Source: an uncultured Prevotella sp.
GTDB lineage: Bacteria; Bacteroidota; Bacteroidia; Bacteroidales; Bacteroidaceae
Assembly: GCA_900544825.1 (NCBI GenBank)
Contig: UQWP01000071.1
Coordinates: 1-18,165 of the forward strand
Length of the DNA: 18,165 nucleotides
Reading direction: 5' to 3'
The position numbers and the translations under genes are program-made. Positions 7,671 to 14,846 of this stretch are shown here, piece by piece. The first letter of the stretch is position 1, and every line of letters begins with the position of its first letter. The notes beneath the pieces were generated by a model that had not been told where the DNA came from, made no database searches, and worked only from the letters and a program-made list of their open reading frames with translations.

Positions 7671-8228
7671 TCAATATGCTCCCAATACTCTCCAGTCATC
7701 TATGAGTTTGAACAGTCGGGGCATGGCTTGCTTGTAGCTGTCGGGATAGGTGAGGGAATAGACGAAGAGTATTCTGCCACTCTTGATGAATTTATCGTAA
7801 TGACTGTAGCCATCTACTCTTACTCCGTTTTCATAGACAGGACCGGAGAGGATGAATGCCTTATTCGATGCCTGCATCGTTCTTTCCGAATGAAGCTTCT
7901 GGGCTAGAGAATCAGCACAAGCCTGAAGAGTGTTGCTATAGTTGGGGGTAACGTAACTCTCCAGGATGATGTTGGCATGATTAGTGAATGAGAAGCGGGC
8001 ATAGCCCTGGTATCCCGATACCGATGTGTCCTCCTGCTGGAAGAAGCAAGGATACTTGACAACGTAGCCGAAGTCCGGATCATTGTATTCTTTCATAGGT
8101 GCCATCTCAACCTTGGTCTTGAAATCCGCCATCGGTGTATGTTTCTCTTTCGTAACCTCATGGTGATAGTTGATGATGAAGTTTATCATCATCAGCAAGA
8201 CAACTGCTATCAAAAAAATCTTCTTCAT
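7671..8228 (-). CDS. Small membrane-anchored periplasmic protein, possibly PsbP/DcrB-like
   Basis: 185 residues from the ATG at 8228: MKKIFLIAVVLLMMINFIIN is a single hydrophobic N-terminal segment without lipobox or clear cleavage site, so an inner-membrane anchor with a periplasmic domain is likely. The domain (about 45-185) starts NDPDFGYVVKYPCFF, and alternates strands with one helix (NTLQACADSLAQKL). The 'GF.vkYP..F...' start and the closing 'YP..yk..m.rl...i..w' pattern resemble PsbP/DcrB-type domains; this is inference from pattern only. An upstream in-frame TTG at 8258 lies inside the -7 box of the promoter and cannot be the start. The gene lies just downstream of the membrane regulator (8322) but has its own promoter and operator-like repeats, matching those before the TonB-dependent protein at 9290, so it probably belongs to the same regulon. 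Confidence 0.8.
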   Translation of the reverse strand: MKKIFLIAVVLLMMINFIINYHHEVTKEKHTPMADFKTKVEMAPMKEYNDPDFGYVVKYPCFFQQEDTSVSGYQGYARFSFTNHANIILESYVTPNYSNTLQACADSLAQKLHSERTMQASNKAFILSGPVYENGVRVDGYSHYDKFIKSGRILFVYSLTYPDSYKQAMPRLFKLIDDWRVLGAY

Positions 8229-8255
8229 ATCTTTGCTTCTTTTGTATTTTAGCTG

Positions 8256-8287
8256 CAAAGGTATGAAGAAGATGGGAAAATGCCAAA
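8256..8287 (-). promoter_or_regulatory. Promoter of the small anchored protein gene
   Basis: On the minus strand, TTTG (8287-8284), a 20-nt spacer and TACCTTTG (8263-8256). Transcription would start near 8250, about 20 nt before the ATG at 8228. The -7 box is identical to the one before the gene at 9290. Confidence 0.8.
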
Positions 8288-8295
8288 TAATAAGT

Positions 8296-8313
8296 ATTAC
8301 ATTTGACTGACAT
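8296..8313 (-). promoter_or_regulatory. Predicted operator: ATGTCAG-N4-ATGTAAT direct repeat
   Basis: On the minus strand ATGTCAG (8313-8307), tcaa, ATGTAAT (8302-8296): two copies in direct orientation with an 11-bp period, i.e. on one helix face. The second copy ends 32 nt before the -7 box and 8 nt before the -33 box. The same layout occurs at 9204-9221. Direct repeats with this period are typical of OmpR-type winged-helix proteins, such as the regulator encoded next door. Confidence 0.6.
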
Positions 8314-8321
8314 TTCTGAAC

Positions 8322-9095
8322 TTATCTGATTATCAGTCGGTAAGACTTGCCTCTTTCCGACTCAATCATGAGGTTGCTATTCTGTTCAATCACCGGTTTG
8401 ATACGGCGAATCAAGGTATAGAGCGTTTCGCTGGCATCCGGTTTCTTGGGCCAAAGAGCATCACAAATCTCCTGTTTGGAGAGTTGATGATGCATATTGT
8501 TGAAGAAAAGTTGCATCAGCTGGTGCTGCATCGGAGTAAACTTGATGGCTTGTCCGCTTTCCTGATTGTAGAAGGAATCCTCGTCTTGAGAATAGCACAT
8601 AGTGCCGAACATATCTGCCTCATGATTCCAGGGTTGTTTTCTGCGATGATAGTATAGCGATGCAATAGCCCAAATCATAGCCATGAGGGTAAGCGTCAAA
8701 GATGTCCGCTGGTTGCTCATACTCAAAACATCTGCCATCGAACAGTTAGCATAACTTTGGATAGAATGCTCGTTGAGAAGTATCTCTTTGCTGCTGAGCA
8801 GGTTGGCGCTATTTACCAGCTGGGAATTGTTCTTGCCTCTTCTTCTGTCTTCCATCACATAGCAGAGATTACTGGTCGACTTCAGCAGGTCGATGCTGAG
8901 ATGTGAGCGGTAGCTCTGGATGGTATCAGGCGTAATCCATTGATATTTATTTTCCTGAAGTGTCTTCGCCAAAGCTTTGTTCATATCTTGTACAATGGCA
9001 TACTGTGCCTTGCGGTAGTTGCTCACGCTGGAGAATGCCGCAGACATCACAAGGATGGCGAAGATGAGGATGGAATGATATGCTTTCAGTTTCAT
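8322..9095 (-). CDS. Membrane-embedded winged-helix transcriptional regulator
   Basis: 257 residues. Residues about 7-24 form a first membrane segment, about 25-130 a probable periplasmic sensor part with two cysteines (C78, C118) that could form a disulfide, and about 132-150 a second membrane segment (TLTLMAMIWAIASLYYH). A short basic linker (HRRK) leads to a cytoplasmic C-terminal OmpR/Trans_reg_C-like winged helix (about 184-256: FTPMQHQLMQLFF, LSKQEICDALWP, a recognition-helix region ASETLYTLIRRIK, and a wing ending GKSYRLI). This is a ToxR/CadC-like one-component design with the domain order reversed: sensor first, DNA-binding domain last. It is divergent from the TonB-dependent protein at 9290 and upstream of the anchored protein at 8228; both promoters carry matching direct repeats, its likely targets. 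The sensed signal is unknown. Confidence 0.88.
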   Translation of the reverse strand: MKLKAYHSILIFAILVMSAAFSSVSNYRKAQYAIVQDMNKALAKTLQENKYQWITPDTIQSYRSHLSIDLLKSTSNLCYVMEDRRRGKNNSQLVNSANLLSSKEILLNEHSIQSYANCSMADVLSMSNQRTSLTLTLMAMIWAIASLYYHRRKQPWNHEADMFGTMCYSQDEDSFYNQESGQAIKFTPMQHQLMQLFFNNMHHQLSKQEICDALWPKKPDASETLYTLIRRIKPVIEQNSNLMIESERGKSYRLIIR

Positions 9096-9140
9096 ATTAT
9101 CTATTTTGTTTAAATGATATACTGTTTAAAAATTCAAATG

Positions 9141-9148
9141 CAAAAGTA
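9141..9148 (-). promoter_or_regulatory. -7 box for the regulator gene
   Basis: On the minus strand TACTTTTG (9148-9141) matches TAnnTTTG, 45 nt before the ATG at 9095. No TTTG is found at the expected -33 distance, so the promoter would be weak or activator-dependent. Confidence 0.5.
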
Positions 9149-9203
9149 CAGAAATTCTATGAAAGATGGTATAAAACTAGATATAATATTCGTTAATTGA
9201 TAA

Positions 9204-9221
9204 ATGTCAGACTCATGTCAG
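9204..9221 (+). promoter_or_regulatory. Predicted operator: perfect ATGTCAG-N4-ATGTCAG direct repeat
   Basis: ATGTCAG at 9204-9210 and again at 9215-9221, an exact direct repeat with an 11-bp period. The second copy ends 32 nt before the -7 box of the 9290 gene, the same distance as at the related site 8296-8313. It lies between the divergent starts of the regulator and the outer-membrane protein, where a regulator site is expected. Confidence 0.65.
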
Positions 9222-9253
9222 CCATATTTTTCGCTTCGGTCTTCTCTTTTTGA

Positions 9254-9261
9254 TACCTTTG
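9254..9261 (+). promoter_or_regulatory. -7 box of the TonB-dependent protein gene
   Basis: TACCTTTG, identical to the box at 8263-8256. No TTTG occurs 19-21 nt upstream (the region reads atttttcgcttcgg), so the promoter lacks a proper -33 element and may need an activator bound at 9204-9221. Leader to the ATG at 9290 is about 20 nt. Confidence 0.65.
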
Positions 9262-9289
9262 CAGCAGAAAACAAGTTTTAGAAAAGTAT

Positions 9290-11395
9290 ATGATGACAAT
9301 GAAGAAAAGTAAATTGTTAACAGCTATGGTGATGCTGTGGGCATTGATTTCTTGTGCAGAAATAAGTGCCCAGGAGATTCAGCAGGTATCGAATGATTCT
9401 ATAGCCTTGCAAGAGGTTGTTGTGAAGGCGGCACGAGTGGTCAACAAGGAAGATGGCAAGTTGATATTCCCAAGCGATATTCAGAAACAGCGTTCTTTTT
9501 CTGGTTTTTCGCTTTTGGGAAAGTTGGCTTTGCCTCATATCAGGGTTAATGAGGCAGGCCGTTCCATTTCTGCTACCGATCATAAAGGAGAAGTGCAGGT
9601 TCGCATCAATGGTATTCTCGCCAATATGCATGATGTGCAGATGCTGGATGTAGCTTCTATTATGAGTGTAGATTATATCGACAGTCCTGGCGTAAGATAT
9701 GGAAAGAATATTGCATACGTGATAGATATTCATACCCGCAGGGCTTCATCGGGTGGCAGTTTGGGCTTCAACTTGACCAATGCGCTAACTACCAAGCTCG
9801 GTTCGAATGATGTCTATGCATCCGTCAATAGGGGCAAGAGCCAATTGAATTTTTTATATGAGCAGACTTATGTGGATAATAAGGCATCCGAATATAATGA
9901 GGATGCTCAATATCTTCTACATGATGGTTCTGAGTATCAGATATCTCGAAAAATCATGAATGGGGCAACTCAAAATTATGGTAATACATTGCAGTTGAAG
10001 TATAATCTGGCTGATTCTGCATTATATGTATTCCAGACAACGCTTACCACGGATTTCAGCAATCAGCCTTATACATCAAATGAGATGTGGTTTTCTGAAT
10101 CAGGAAAGCCTGCGTATCCTGTTTACAGAACCAGCAAGGGTAGGGATTTTACTCCTGCTCTCGATTTGTATTTCTATCATCAGTTGGGCAAGCATCAGTC
10201 TTTGTCGGCAGATGTTTTGGGCACTTATATCCACACCAAAGGAGCCTATTATGAAGGTGAGGGCAAACCCTATCAGTATCAGGTAGATGGAAAGACCTAT
10301 TCGCTCATAGCTGAGGCTATCTATGAAAACCGGTTGAAACCCTTTACTTTTTCAGCAGGAACCAACTTGAACTGGAAATATATGGATAATCAGTATTTGG
10401 GTGATGTGGTTAGCGAGAATGGTATCCGTTCATTGGGTATTTATGGTTTTGCACAAATCAAGGGAAGTTTGGGACAATTCAAGGAAGGAACATCCCGTTT
10501 AACTTATGTGGCTGGCTTCGGGTTGAGTAATCAGTCTTATCGACAGGGAGATGAGGAATTTAGTTTTTGGCTTTGTCGTCCGAAACTCACATTGGCTTAT
10601 TCCTTGACATCTTCGTTTCAGATTCGCTTTGGAAGTGAATTATCACAGCATATTTCGCAGATAGCTATGATTTCGGATACTCGTATTCGAAAGAACAGTA
10701 TGGAATGGACTGTGGGTAATCCTTCGCTTAAGCCTGATAGTAGATATGAGAACTGGGTGGTATTCTCTTTCAGTAAACCAAGGATAAATACTGATTTTAC
10801 CTTGAATTATCGCATCAATCGTCATTGTAATTTGGCGAAATACACCCGCACGGAAGATGATCAGTTTCTTTATACTCAGGAGAATCAGCCCCATTGTAAT
10901 ATGTTGTATCTTACGAATGATACCCGGTTTGACATTATCCCCGACCACCTTATATTATCTGTGAACGCAGGTATTTACCGTTTTTTCAATAAGGGCGATG
11001 AGTACAGTCATTGTTATACCGCTTATAATTATGGTGGAACATTACAGGGGTATTGGGGAAAATGGACCGTGATGCTGTATACTGATAATGGTTGGAACTT
11101 TATGGAGGGAGAGAACATCGGGCATAATCCTCCTTCATTGGCAGCCTCAGCCAGTTATCATATGGGTGATTTCGATTTTACGCTCTATATGCATAATCCG
11201 TTTATGGCTCATCCGAAATCCTATTCTGCAGAAATCGTCAACGCTTTGCTCCGTAAGCAGGTTTGTGGTTATGATAATTCGGGAGGTAATTTGTTCCGTA
11301 TCGGTGTTGCTTGGAATATCAATCGGGGAAAGGAATACCGTAAGATACAGCGGAATATCAACAATGAGGAGAGCGAAACGGGTATCTTGAAATAG
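9290..11395 (+). CDS. TonB-dependent outer-membrane beta-barrel protein (OMP_b-brl_3 type)
   Basis: 701 residues. An N-terminal signal peptide (basic MKKSKLL, hydrophobic core, then SAQ around 26-28) is followed by LQEVVVKA (about 40-47), the usual TonB-box/plug entry, then a plug with VQVRINGI and VDYIDSPGVRYGKNIAYVIDI (about 100-150), and a long beta-barrel rich in aromatic alternating strands to the C-terminus. There is no STN and no CarboxypepD_reg domain, so it is a short-form receptor. It probably imports a ligand through the outer membrane using TonB energy; the substrate cannot be read from sequence. Translation may begin at 9290, 9293 or 9299; MKK at 9299 gives the neatest signal peptide. 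LISC (19-22) resembles a lipobox, but lipidation is unlikely for a barrel. It is divergent from the membrane regulator and probably controlled by it through the repeat at 9204-9221. Confidence 0.88.
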   Translation: MMTMKKSKLLTAMVMLWALISCAEISAQEIQQVSNDSIALQEVVVKAARVVNKEDGKLIFPSDIQKQRSFSGFSLLGKLALPHIRVNEAGRSISATDHKGEVQVRINGILANMHDVQMLDVASIMSVDYIDSPGVRYGKNIAYVIDIHTRRASSGGSLGFNLTNALTTKLGSNDVYASVNRGKSQLNFLYEQTYVDNKASEYNEDAQYLLHDGSEYQISRKIMNGATQNYGNTLQLKYNLADSALYVFQTTLTTDFSNQPYTSNEMWFSESGKPAYPVYRTSKGRDFTPALDLYFYHQLGKHQSLSADVLGTYIHTKGAYYEGEGKPYQYQVDGKTYSLIAEAIYENRLKPFTFSAGTNLNWKYMDNQYLGDVVSENGIRSLGIYGFAQIKGSLGQFKEGTSRLTYVAGFGLSNQSYRQGDEEFSFWLCRPKLTLAYSLTSSFQIRFGSELSQHISQIAMISDTRIRKNSMEWTVGNPSLKPDSRYENWVVFSFSKPRINTDFTLNYRINRHCNLAKYTRTEDDQFLYTQENQPHCNMLYLTNDTRFDIIPDHLILSVNAGIYRFFNKGDEYSHCYTAYNYGGTLQGYWGKWTVMLYTDNGWNFMEGENIGHNPPSLAASASYHMGDFDFTLYMHNPFMAHPKSYSAEIVNALLRKQVCGYDNSGGNLFRIGVAWNINRGKEYRKIQRNINNEESETGILK

Positions 11396-11416
11396 GTGGC
11401 TTTGCTTTCTATAAGG

Positions 11417-11475
11417 GTTGCATGGGCAACAGCCGGAATTTATTTCTTCCCTTTATTGATGATATAAATTCCGGC
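11417..11475. terminator. Paired hairpins between convergent genes
   Basis: gttgc (11417-11421) pairs with gcaac (11426-11430) around atgg, and a perfect 12-bp repeat gccggaatttat (11432-11443) pairs with ataaattccggc (11464-11475) across a 20-nt loop. The larger stem covers the stop codon of the transporter gene (11442-11440). It sits at the meeting point of the genes ending at 11395 (+) and 11440 (-), so a shared termination function is plausible, but neither strand has a clear U-tract. Confidence 0.4.
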
Positions 11476-12378
11476 AGTAGCCAATGCGCCTGCTATCAGA
11501 TACTTCCAGTAGAAGGTTTCGCCAAGACAGAGACAGGAGGTGATGGCTCCTACTACGGGGATGAGTGAATTGTATATCGCTACCTTTCCTACGGGATTGC
11601 AGCTCAACAGTTTGTTGTAGAGAGCGAAACTGACGGTTGAGATGGCGATGAGCAGCAGCAGAATCGTGATGCCCCAGAGACTTATGACTGGCAGATAGCC
11701 ACCCATCAACAAAGCAGGAATCACCAGCAAGGCTCCACCGATGCTTAGCGAATAACCGGTTCCTACGAAAACATCCACCCTCTTGCTCAATCCTCGGGTC
11801 AGCAGGGAAGCACTGGCTCCACACAGGGCATTGAGGATAATCATACCATCGCCCAGAAAGGTAAAACTTCCGCTTTCCTTTCCGCCAAGGTTCAAGGCAA
11901 GGATGCCCAGGAAGCCGATGATGCAGCCCAATGCCTTTCGCCACGTCATCCTGTCGCTCTTGAAGAAGATGCAGGCAAAGATAACCACCGTGAAGACGCT
12001 CATCGAATTGAGTATCGCCGAACGTGCTCCAGCATTATGCGAGAGTCCGAAATAGAAGAAGGCATAATGAAGGGTGGTGTTGAGGAGTGCATAGAGGAGA
12101 AGGAACCAGACATTCTCTTGAACTGCTTTCTTCTTGAATCCGAATTGACGATGCGAGCTTCTGGCGATGGCAAGGATGATGATGCCGGAGATGAAGAAGC
12201 GGATGCCTGCAAAAAGCATCTTGCTTCCGGTCATGTCTGCTGTAATCTGATATTCCTCCATTCCCATTTTGATCAATGGGTAAGCCCATCCCCACGAGAT
12301 AGCAGCCGTAAGGGCGAACAGGCTTACCCATACTGGGTGCTGAAATATACTGAGTGTATTTGTTTCTTTCTTTTCCAT
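11440..12378 (-). CDS. EamA-family (DMT superfamily) membrane transporter
   Basis: 312 residues with about ten hydrophobic segments arranged as two EamA repeats (about 18-155 and 170-308). Recognisable features: AISWGWAYPLIKMG in the first segment, the helix pair around GLSHNAGARSAILNSMSVFTVV, FLGILALNLGG before the linker, and VAIYNSLIPVVGAITSCLCLGE in the second repeat. Members export or import small metabolites such as amino acids; the substrate cannot be assigned. It follows the kinase gene by 49 nt on the same strand with no promoter motif in between, so it is probably the last gene of the radical SAM-kinase-transporter operon. The vitamin-kinase neighbour hints at a metabolite-salvage role, but that is speculation. 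Confidence 0.92.
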   Translation of the reverse strand: MEKKETNTLSIFQHPVWVSLFALTAAISWGWAYPLIKMGMEEYQITADMTGSKMLFAGIRFFISGIIILAIARSSHRQFGFKKKAVQENVWFLLLYALLNTTLHYAFFYFGLSHNAGARSAILNSMSVFTVVIFACIFFKSDRMTWRKALGCIIGFLGILALNLGGKESGSFTFLGDGMIILNALCGASASLLTRGLSKRVDVFVGTGYSLSIGGALLVIPALLMGGYLPVISLWGITILLLLIAISTVSFALYNKLLSCNPVGKVAIYNSLIPVVGAITSCLCLGETFYWKYLIAGALATAGIYIINKGKK

Positions 12379-12427
12379 TATAATTTAATTGGTATTCCCT
12401 TGCTTCCGTTTTTTGCAAAGTGGCAAT

Positions 12428-13249
12428 CTACAAGTCCCCCAGATGTCTTTCTATCGGAATACCGCGGTTCTTGTCCTTGTCATCCTTGTTGATGTCTATC
12501 CAGTTGCGCAGGGTATTCATGGCGATGCGGGTGGCATGACGAAGATGATCACCATCCTTCAGTCTGCCCACGATGATGCTGGAGAAGATATCGCCGGTGC
12601 CCGGGAACTGAACGGGGATTTCTTCGTAGGGCAGGAGGAAATACTCTTCTGTAAGATGATTGAAGCCTACCACGGCATGCTGACCCTCTACGATGCACGA
12701 GGTGATGAGCACGGAGTGGGAACCGATGTCTCTCAGTTTATCTACCAGATCATAGGCAGCTTCTTCCGAGATACCCTCTTCCTTATATTCCGAATCCGTC
12801 AGCAGGCAAGCCTCGGTATAGTTGGGAAAACAGAGATGCGATACGCTCAGCATCTCCTTCATGCATCTCACGGTACTCTCACTGGCTCCCCCATAGAGCT
12901 TGCCGTAATCGCCCATCACGGGATCCACATAGATGTCGGTGCCCAGTGCTGCCTGTTCTCTGCAATAGCGTGCCACCAGCTTAGCCTGACGCTCCGAAGC
13001 CATGAAACCTGTGGTGATGGCATCGAAGTGAATGCCCAGTTCGTTCCACTTCTGCAAGGCTTCCTCGATATACGAAGTGCATTCCAGAATGGCGTACTTG
13101 CCGTATGGGAAGGTGTTGCTGATGAGCATGGTGGGCAGATTGAATACATCGAGTCCCATATAAGAGAGGATAGGCATCTGAACTGCGGCAGATACCTTTC
13201 CGTAGCCACACATATCGCTGATAATAAGGATATTACTTTTCGCTTTCAT
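12428..13249 (-). CDS. Pyridoxamine/pyridoxine kinase-like protein (ribokinase fold)
   Basis: 273 residues, the usual length for PdxK/PdxY-type kinases. It starts with a beta strand and glycine turn (NILIISDMCGYGKVS, about 6-20), has the segment IYVDPVMGDYGKLYG (about 106-120) and PNYTEA (142-147), both typical of the family, and the catalytic anion-hole motif GTGDIFSS (217-224) with D220 as the expected base. It should phosphorylate pyridoxal, pyridoxine or pyridoxamine with ATP in cytoplasmic B6 salvage; related hydroxymethylpyrimidine kinases share the fold and cannot be fully excluded. Neighbours: 45 nt after the radical SAM gene and 49 nt before the EamA gene, same strand, so probably one operon. 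Confidence 0.88.
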   Translation of the reverse strand: MKAKSNILIISDMCGYGKVSAAVQMPILSYMGLDVFNLPTMLISNTFPYGKYAILECTSYIEEALQKWNELGIHFDAITTGFMASERQAKLVARYCREQAALGTDIYVDPVMGDYGKLYGGASESTVRCMKEMLSVSHLCFPNYTEACLLTDSEYKEEGISEEAAYDLVDKLRDIGSHSVLITSCIVEGQHAVVGFNHLTEEYFLLPYEEIPVQFPGTGDIFSSIIVGRLKDGDHLRHATRIAMNTLRNWIDINKDDKDKNRGIPIERHLGDL

Positions 13250-13294
13250 TCTTTCTTTTTTCTACTTGCTTTTCTTTCTTATCCTGATTATCTC

Positions 13295-14062
13295 TTAATA
13301 GCTGGCTGTACACTTGATACCCAGTGCCTCTACACGGTCCTTGATGGCATCGAGAACTTCCTTTGGTGCCTTTTCCAGCAACTTGTCTGGTGTTTCGCGG
13401 GCGATGGTATAAACCATTACCTGCTGAGGCTGGATGTCTTTCACTGCCTCCAGCCAAGGAGCCACGAAGTGCTCGCTGGTATTGTCCAATCCGTCACCTC
13501 TCAGGAACATGGTCTGGATGATGACGTGACCCTTGAACATCTTCAGATATTTAATCACATCCTTCACATCGTAGTTAGGCTGCTGAGGGCGGTCCAGCTT
13601 CTTGATGTAATCCATATCCACGGTATCCAGTTTCAGGATGTTGTTATCCACGAGCATCAGCGCCTCTCTCACTTCCTCCTTATATATATAGGTGGCGTTG
13701 CTGAGCACGGAAACCTGTGCTTCCGGGAAATATTTTTTGCAGAGTTCCATCGTATCTTCCACGATGCCCTTGAAGTCAGGGTGTCCCGTTGGTTCACCGT
13801 TTCCGGCGAAGGTGATGTCGTCCAGAGGCTGGTTGTTGTCGTGGCGCTCCTTCAAAACCTTCTCCAATCCTTCTCTTACCTCCTCGCGGGTAGGGCGCTT
13901 CTTCTTGGGACGGAAGTCGGCGTTGAATCCGCATTCGCAATAAACGCAGTCGAATGAACAGACCTTGCCATCAGATGGCATGAGGTTGATGCCCAGTGAA
14001 ACTCCCAGACGGCGGGAATTTACCGGACCGAATATCGGTGATGGATAAATAATCGTTGACAT
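13295..14062 (-). CDS. Radical SAM protein of unknown substrate
   Basis: 255 residues. The radical SAM cluster motif CSFDCVYC (C35-X3-C39-X2-C42) binds the 4Fe-4S cluster, followed by the SAM-binding strand FAGNGEPTGHPDF (about 85-97). Upstream, FGPVNSRRLGVSLGINL is characteristic of the COG0731-like branch (related to TYW1/wyosine enzymes) widely found as small stand-alone proteins in anaerobes. No extra C-terminal cluster domain is visible: the only other cysteines are scattered. The chemical role is unknown. Start ATG at 14062 is supported by an AGGAG sequence 9 nt upstream (14076-14072). First gene of the probable operon with the kinase and the EamA transporter, driven from 14158-14189 with a leader of about 90 nt. 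Confidence 0.92.
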   Translation of the reverse strand: MSTIIYPSPIFGPVNSRRLGVSLGINLMPSDGKVCSFDCVYCECGFNADFRPKKKRPTREEVREGLEKVLKERHDNNQPLDDITFAGNGEPTGHPDFKGIVEDTMELCKKYFPEAQVSVLSNATYIYKEEVREALMLVDNNILKLDTVDMDYIKKLDRPQQPNYDVKDVIKYLKMFKGHVIIQTMFLRGDGLDNTSEHFVAPWLEAVKDIQPQQVMVYTIARETPDKLLEKAPKEVLDAIKDRVEALGIKCTASY

Positions 14063-14157
14063 AATCTTATTCTCCTTTATCTAATCTATTCTTTATTTTA
14101 TCTTGGTAATACCTATTTTTATACCAATCTTATTTTACTTGTTCGTAATTTGGTGGG

Positions 14158-14189
14158 CAAAAGTACTAAAAAATGTTGGAATGAACAAA
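14158..14189 (-). promoter_or_regulatory. Consensus promoter of the radical SAM-kinase-transporter operon
   Basis: On the minus strand TTTG (14189-14186), a 20-nt spacer and TACTTTTG (14165-14158). The leader to 14062 is about 90 nt and contains a weak inverted repeat (ttggta 14103-14108 with taccaa 14122-14127); I cannot match it to a riboswitch. Confidence 0.78.
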
Positions 14190-14221
14190 TAAATCAACTG
14201 AAAATCGATTTATCCTTACCA

Positions 14222-14256
14222 TTTGTCTTCTATCTCCGATAGATTGTGTACTTTTG
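14222..14256 (+). promoter_or_regulatory. Probable promoter of the sigma-factor operon
   Basis: TTTG (14222-14225) and TACTTTTG (14249-14256), a good -7 box but a 23-nt spacer, longer than the usual 19-21. The leader to 14367 is about 105 nt, AT-rich, with no structure I can name. It is divergent from the promoter at 14158-14189. Confidence 0.6.
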
Positions 14257-14366
14257 CATTCAAATCAGGGGAGATTCTTGGTGATTTCGATTCGGATTTA
14301 AAGAAAAAAACAAAAAAGTTGATGTTTTGCTTAGTTTTTCGCTTGGCTCAACTGTATAGATAGTAT

Positions 14367-14846
14367 ATGAACAAAAAAAAGGACATAGAACAGTTATTCC
14401 GTCAGCATTATGCGAAGATGTACAATCTGGCCAGATGCATTCTTTCTGATGATGACGAGAGCAAGGATGTGGTGAGCGAAGTATTCGTCCAGATTCTTGT
14501 CGATGATGTGGTTCTGGTGCCTGAGAGTGAGGAAGGTTACTTGATGCGGAGCGTACGCAACCGCTGTCTCAACCTGATAGCTCATAAGAGCGTGAAGGAA
14601 AGGGTGGCGAAGTTGCTGCTGGATGATGCCGACGTGATTCTCTCGGAAGAGACTGACGAGCGACTCGACCGACTGATGCTTCTCATCGAAGACCTGGAAC
14701 CGCCTATCCGGCAACTCATTTTTCGTCTGCGCTATCTTCAGGAGAAATCTTATCAGGAGGTGGCTGATGAAGTGGGAGTGAGCAAGGTGACGGTGTTCAA
14801 CCATCTCTCGAAGGCGATGGACTGGATTAAAAAACAATTTAAATGA
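14367..14846 (+). CDS. ECF RNA polymerase sigma factor
   Basis: 159 residues. Region 2 spans about 8-45 (IEQLFRQHYAKMYNLARCIL, then DDDESKDVVSEVFVQIL, the core-binding and -10 recognition helices). Region 4 spans about 108-156 (LEPPIRQLIFRLRYLQEKSYQEVADEVGVSKVTVFNHLSKAM), including the helix-turn-helix that reads the -35 element. Short and without extra domains, as for Bacteroidota ECF sigmas of the RpoE/FecI type. The stop overlaps the start of the anti-sigma gene (ATGA at 14843-14846), showing translational coupling. Followed by a receptor with an STN domain, it completes a FecI-FecR-FecA-like arrangement, so it should activate the receptor operon when a ligand binds outside. Confidence 0.93.
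   Translation: MNKKKDIEQLFRQHYAKMYNLARCILSDDDESKDVVSEVFVQILVDDVVLVPESEEGYLMRSVRNRCLNLIAHKSVKERVAKLLLDDADVILSEETDERLDRLMLLIEDLEPPIRQLIFRLRYLQEKSYQEVADEVGVSKVTVFNHLSKAMDWIKKQFK

Noticed and set aside
8229..8258. Upstream TTG start that would extend the small anchored protein by 10 residues
   Set aside because: The TTG is part of the -7 box TACCTTTG, so it lies upstream of the transcription start; MKK at 8228 begins a normal membrane anchor.
9308..9373. Lipobox-like LISC in the signal peptide of the 9290 protein
   Set aside because: A TonB-dependent barrel is not expected to be a lipoprotein, and the normal SAQ cleavage region follows directly; kept only as a remark.
12389..13957. A 522-codon open frame on the plus strand opposite the kinase and radical SAM genes
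   Set aside because: Both opposite-strand genes have clear catalytic motifs (GTGD; CX3CX2C), while this frame is low-complexity in character (His/Val/Leu-rich) and has no recognisable domain; it is an antisense shadow of codon bias.
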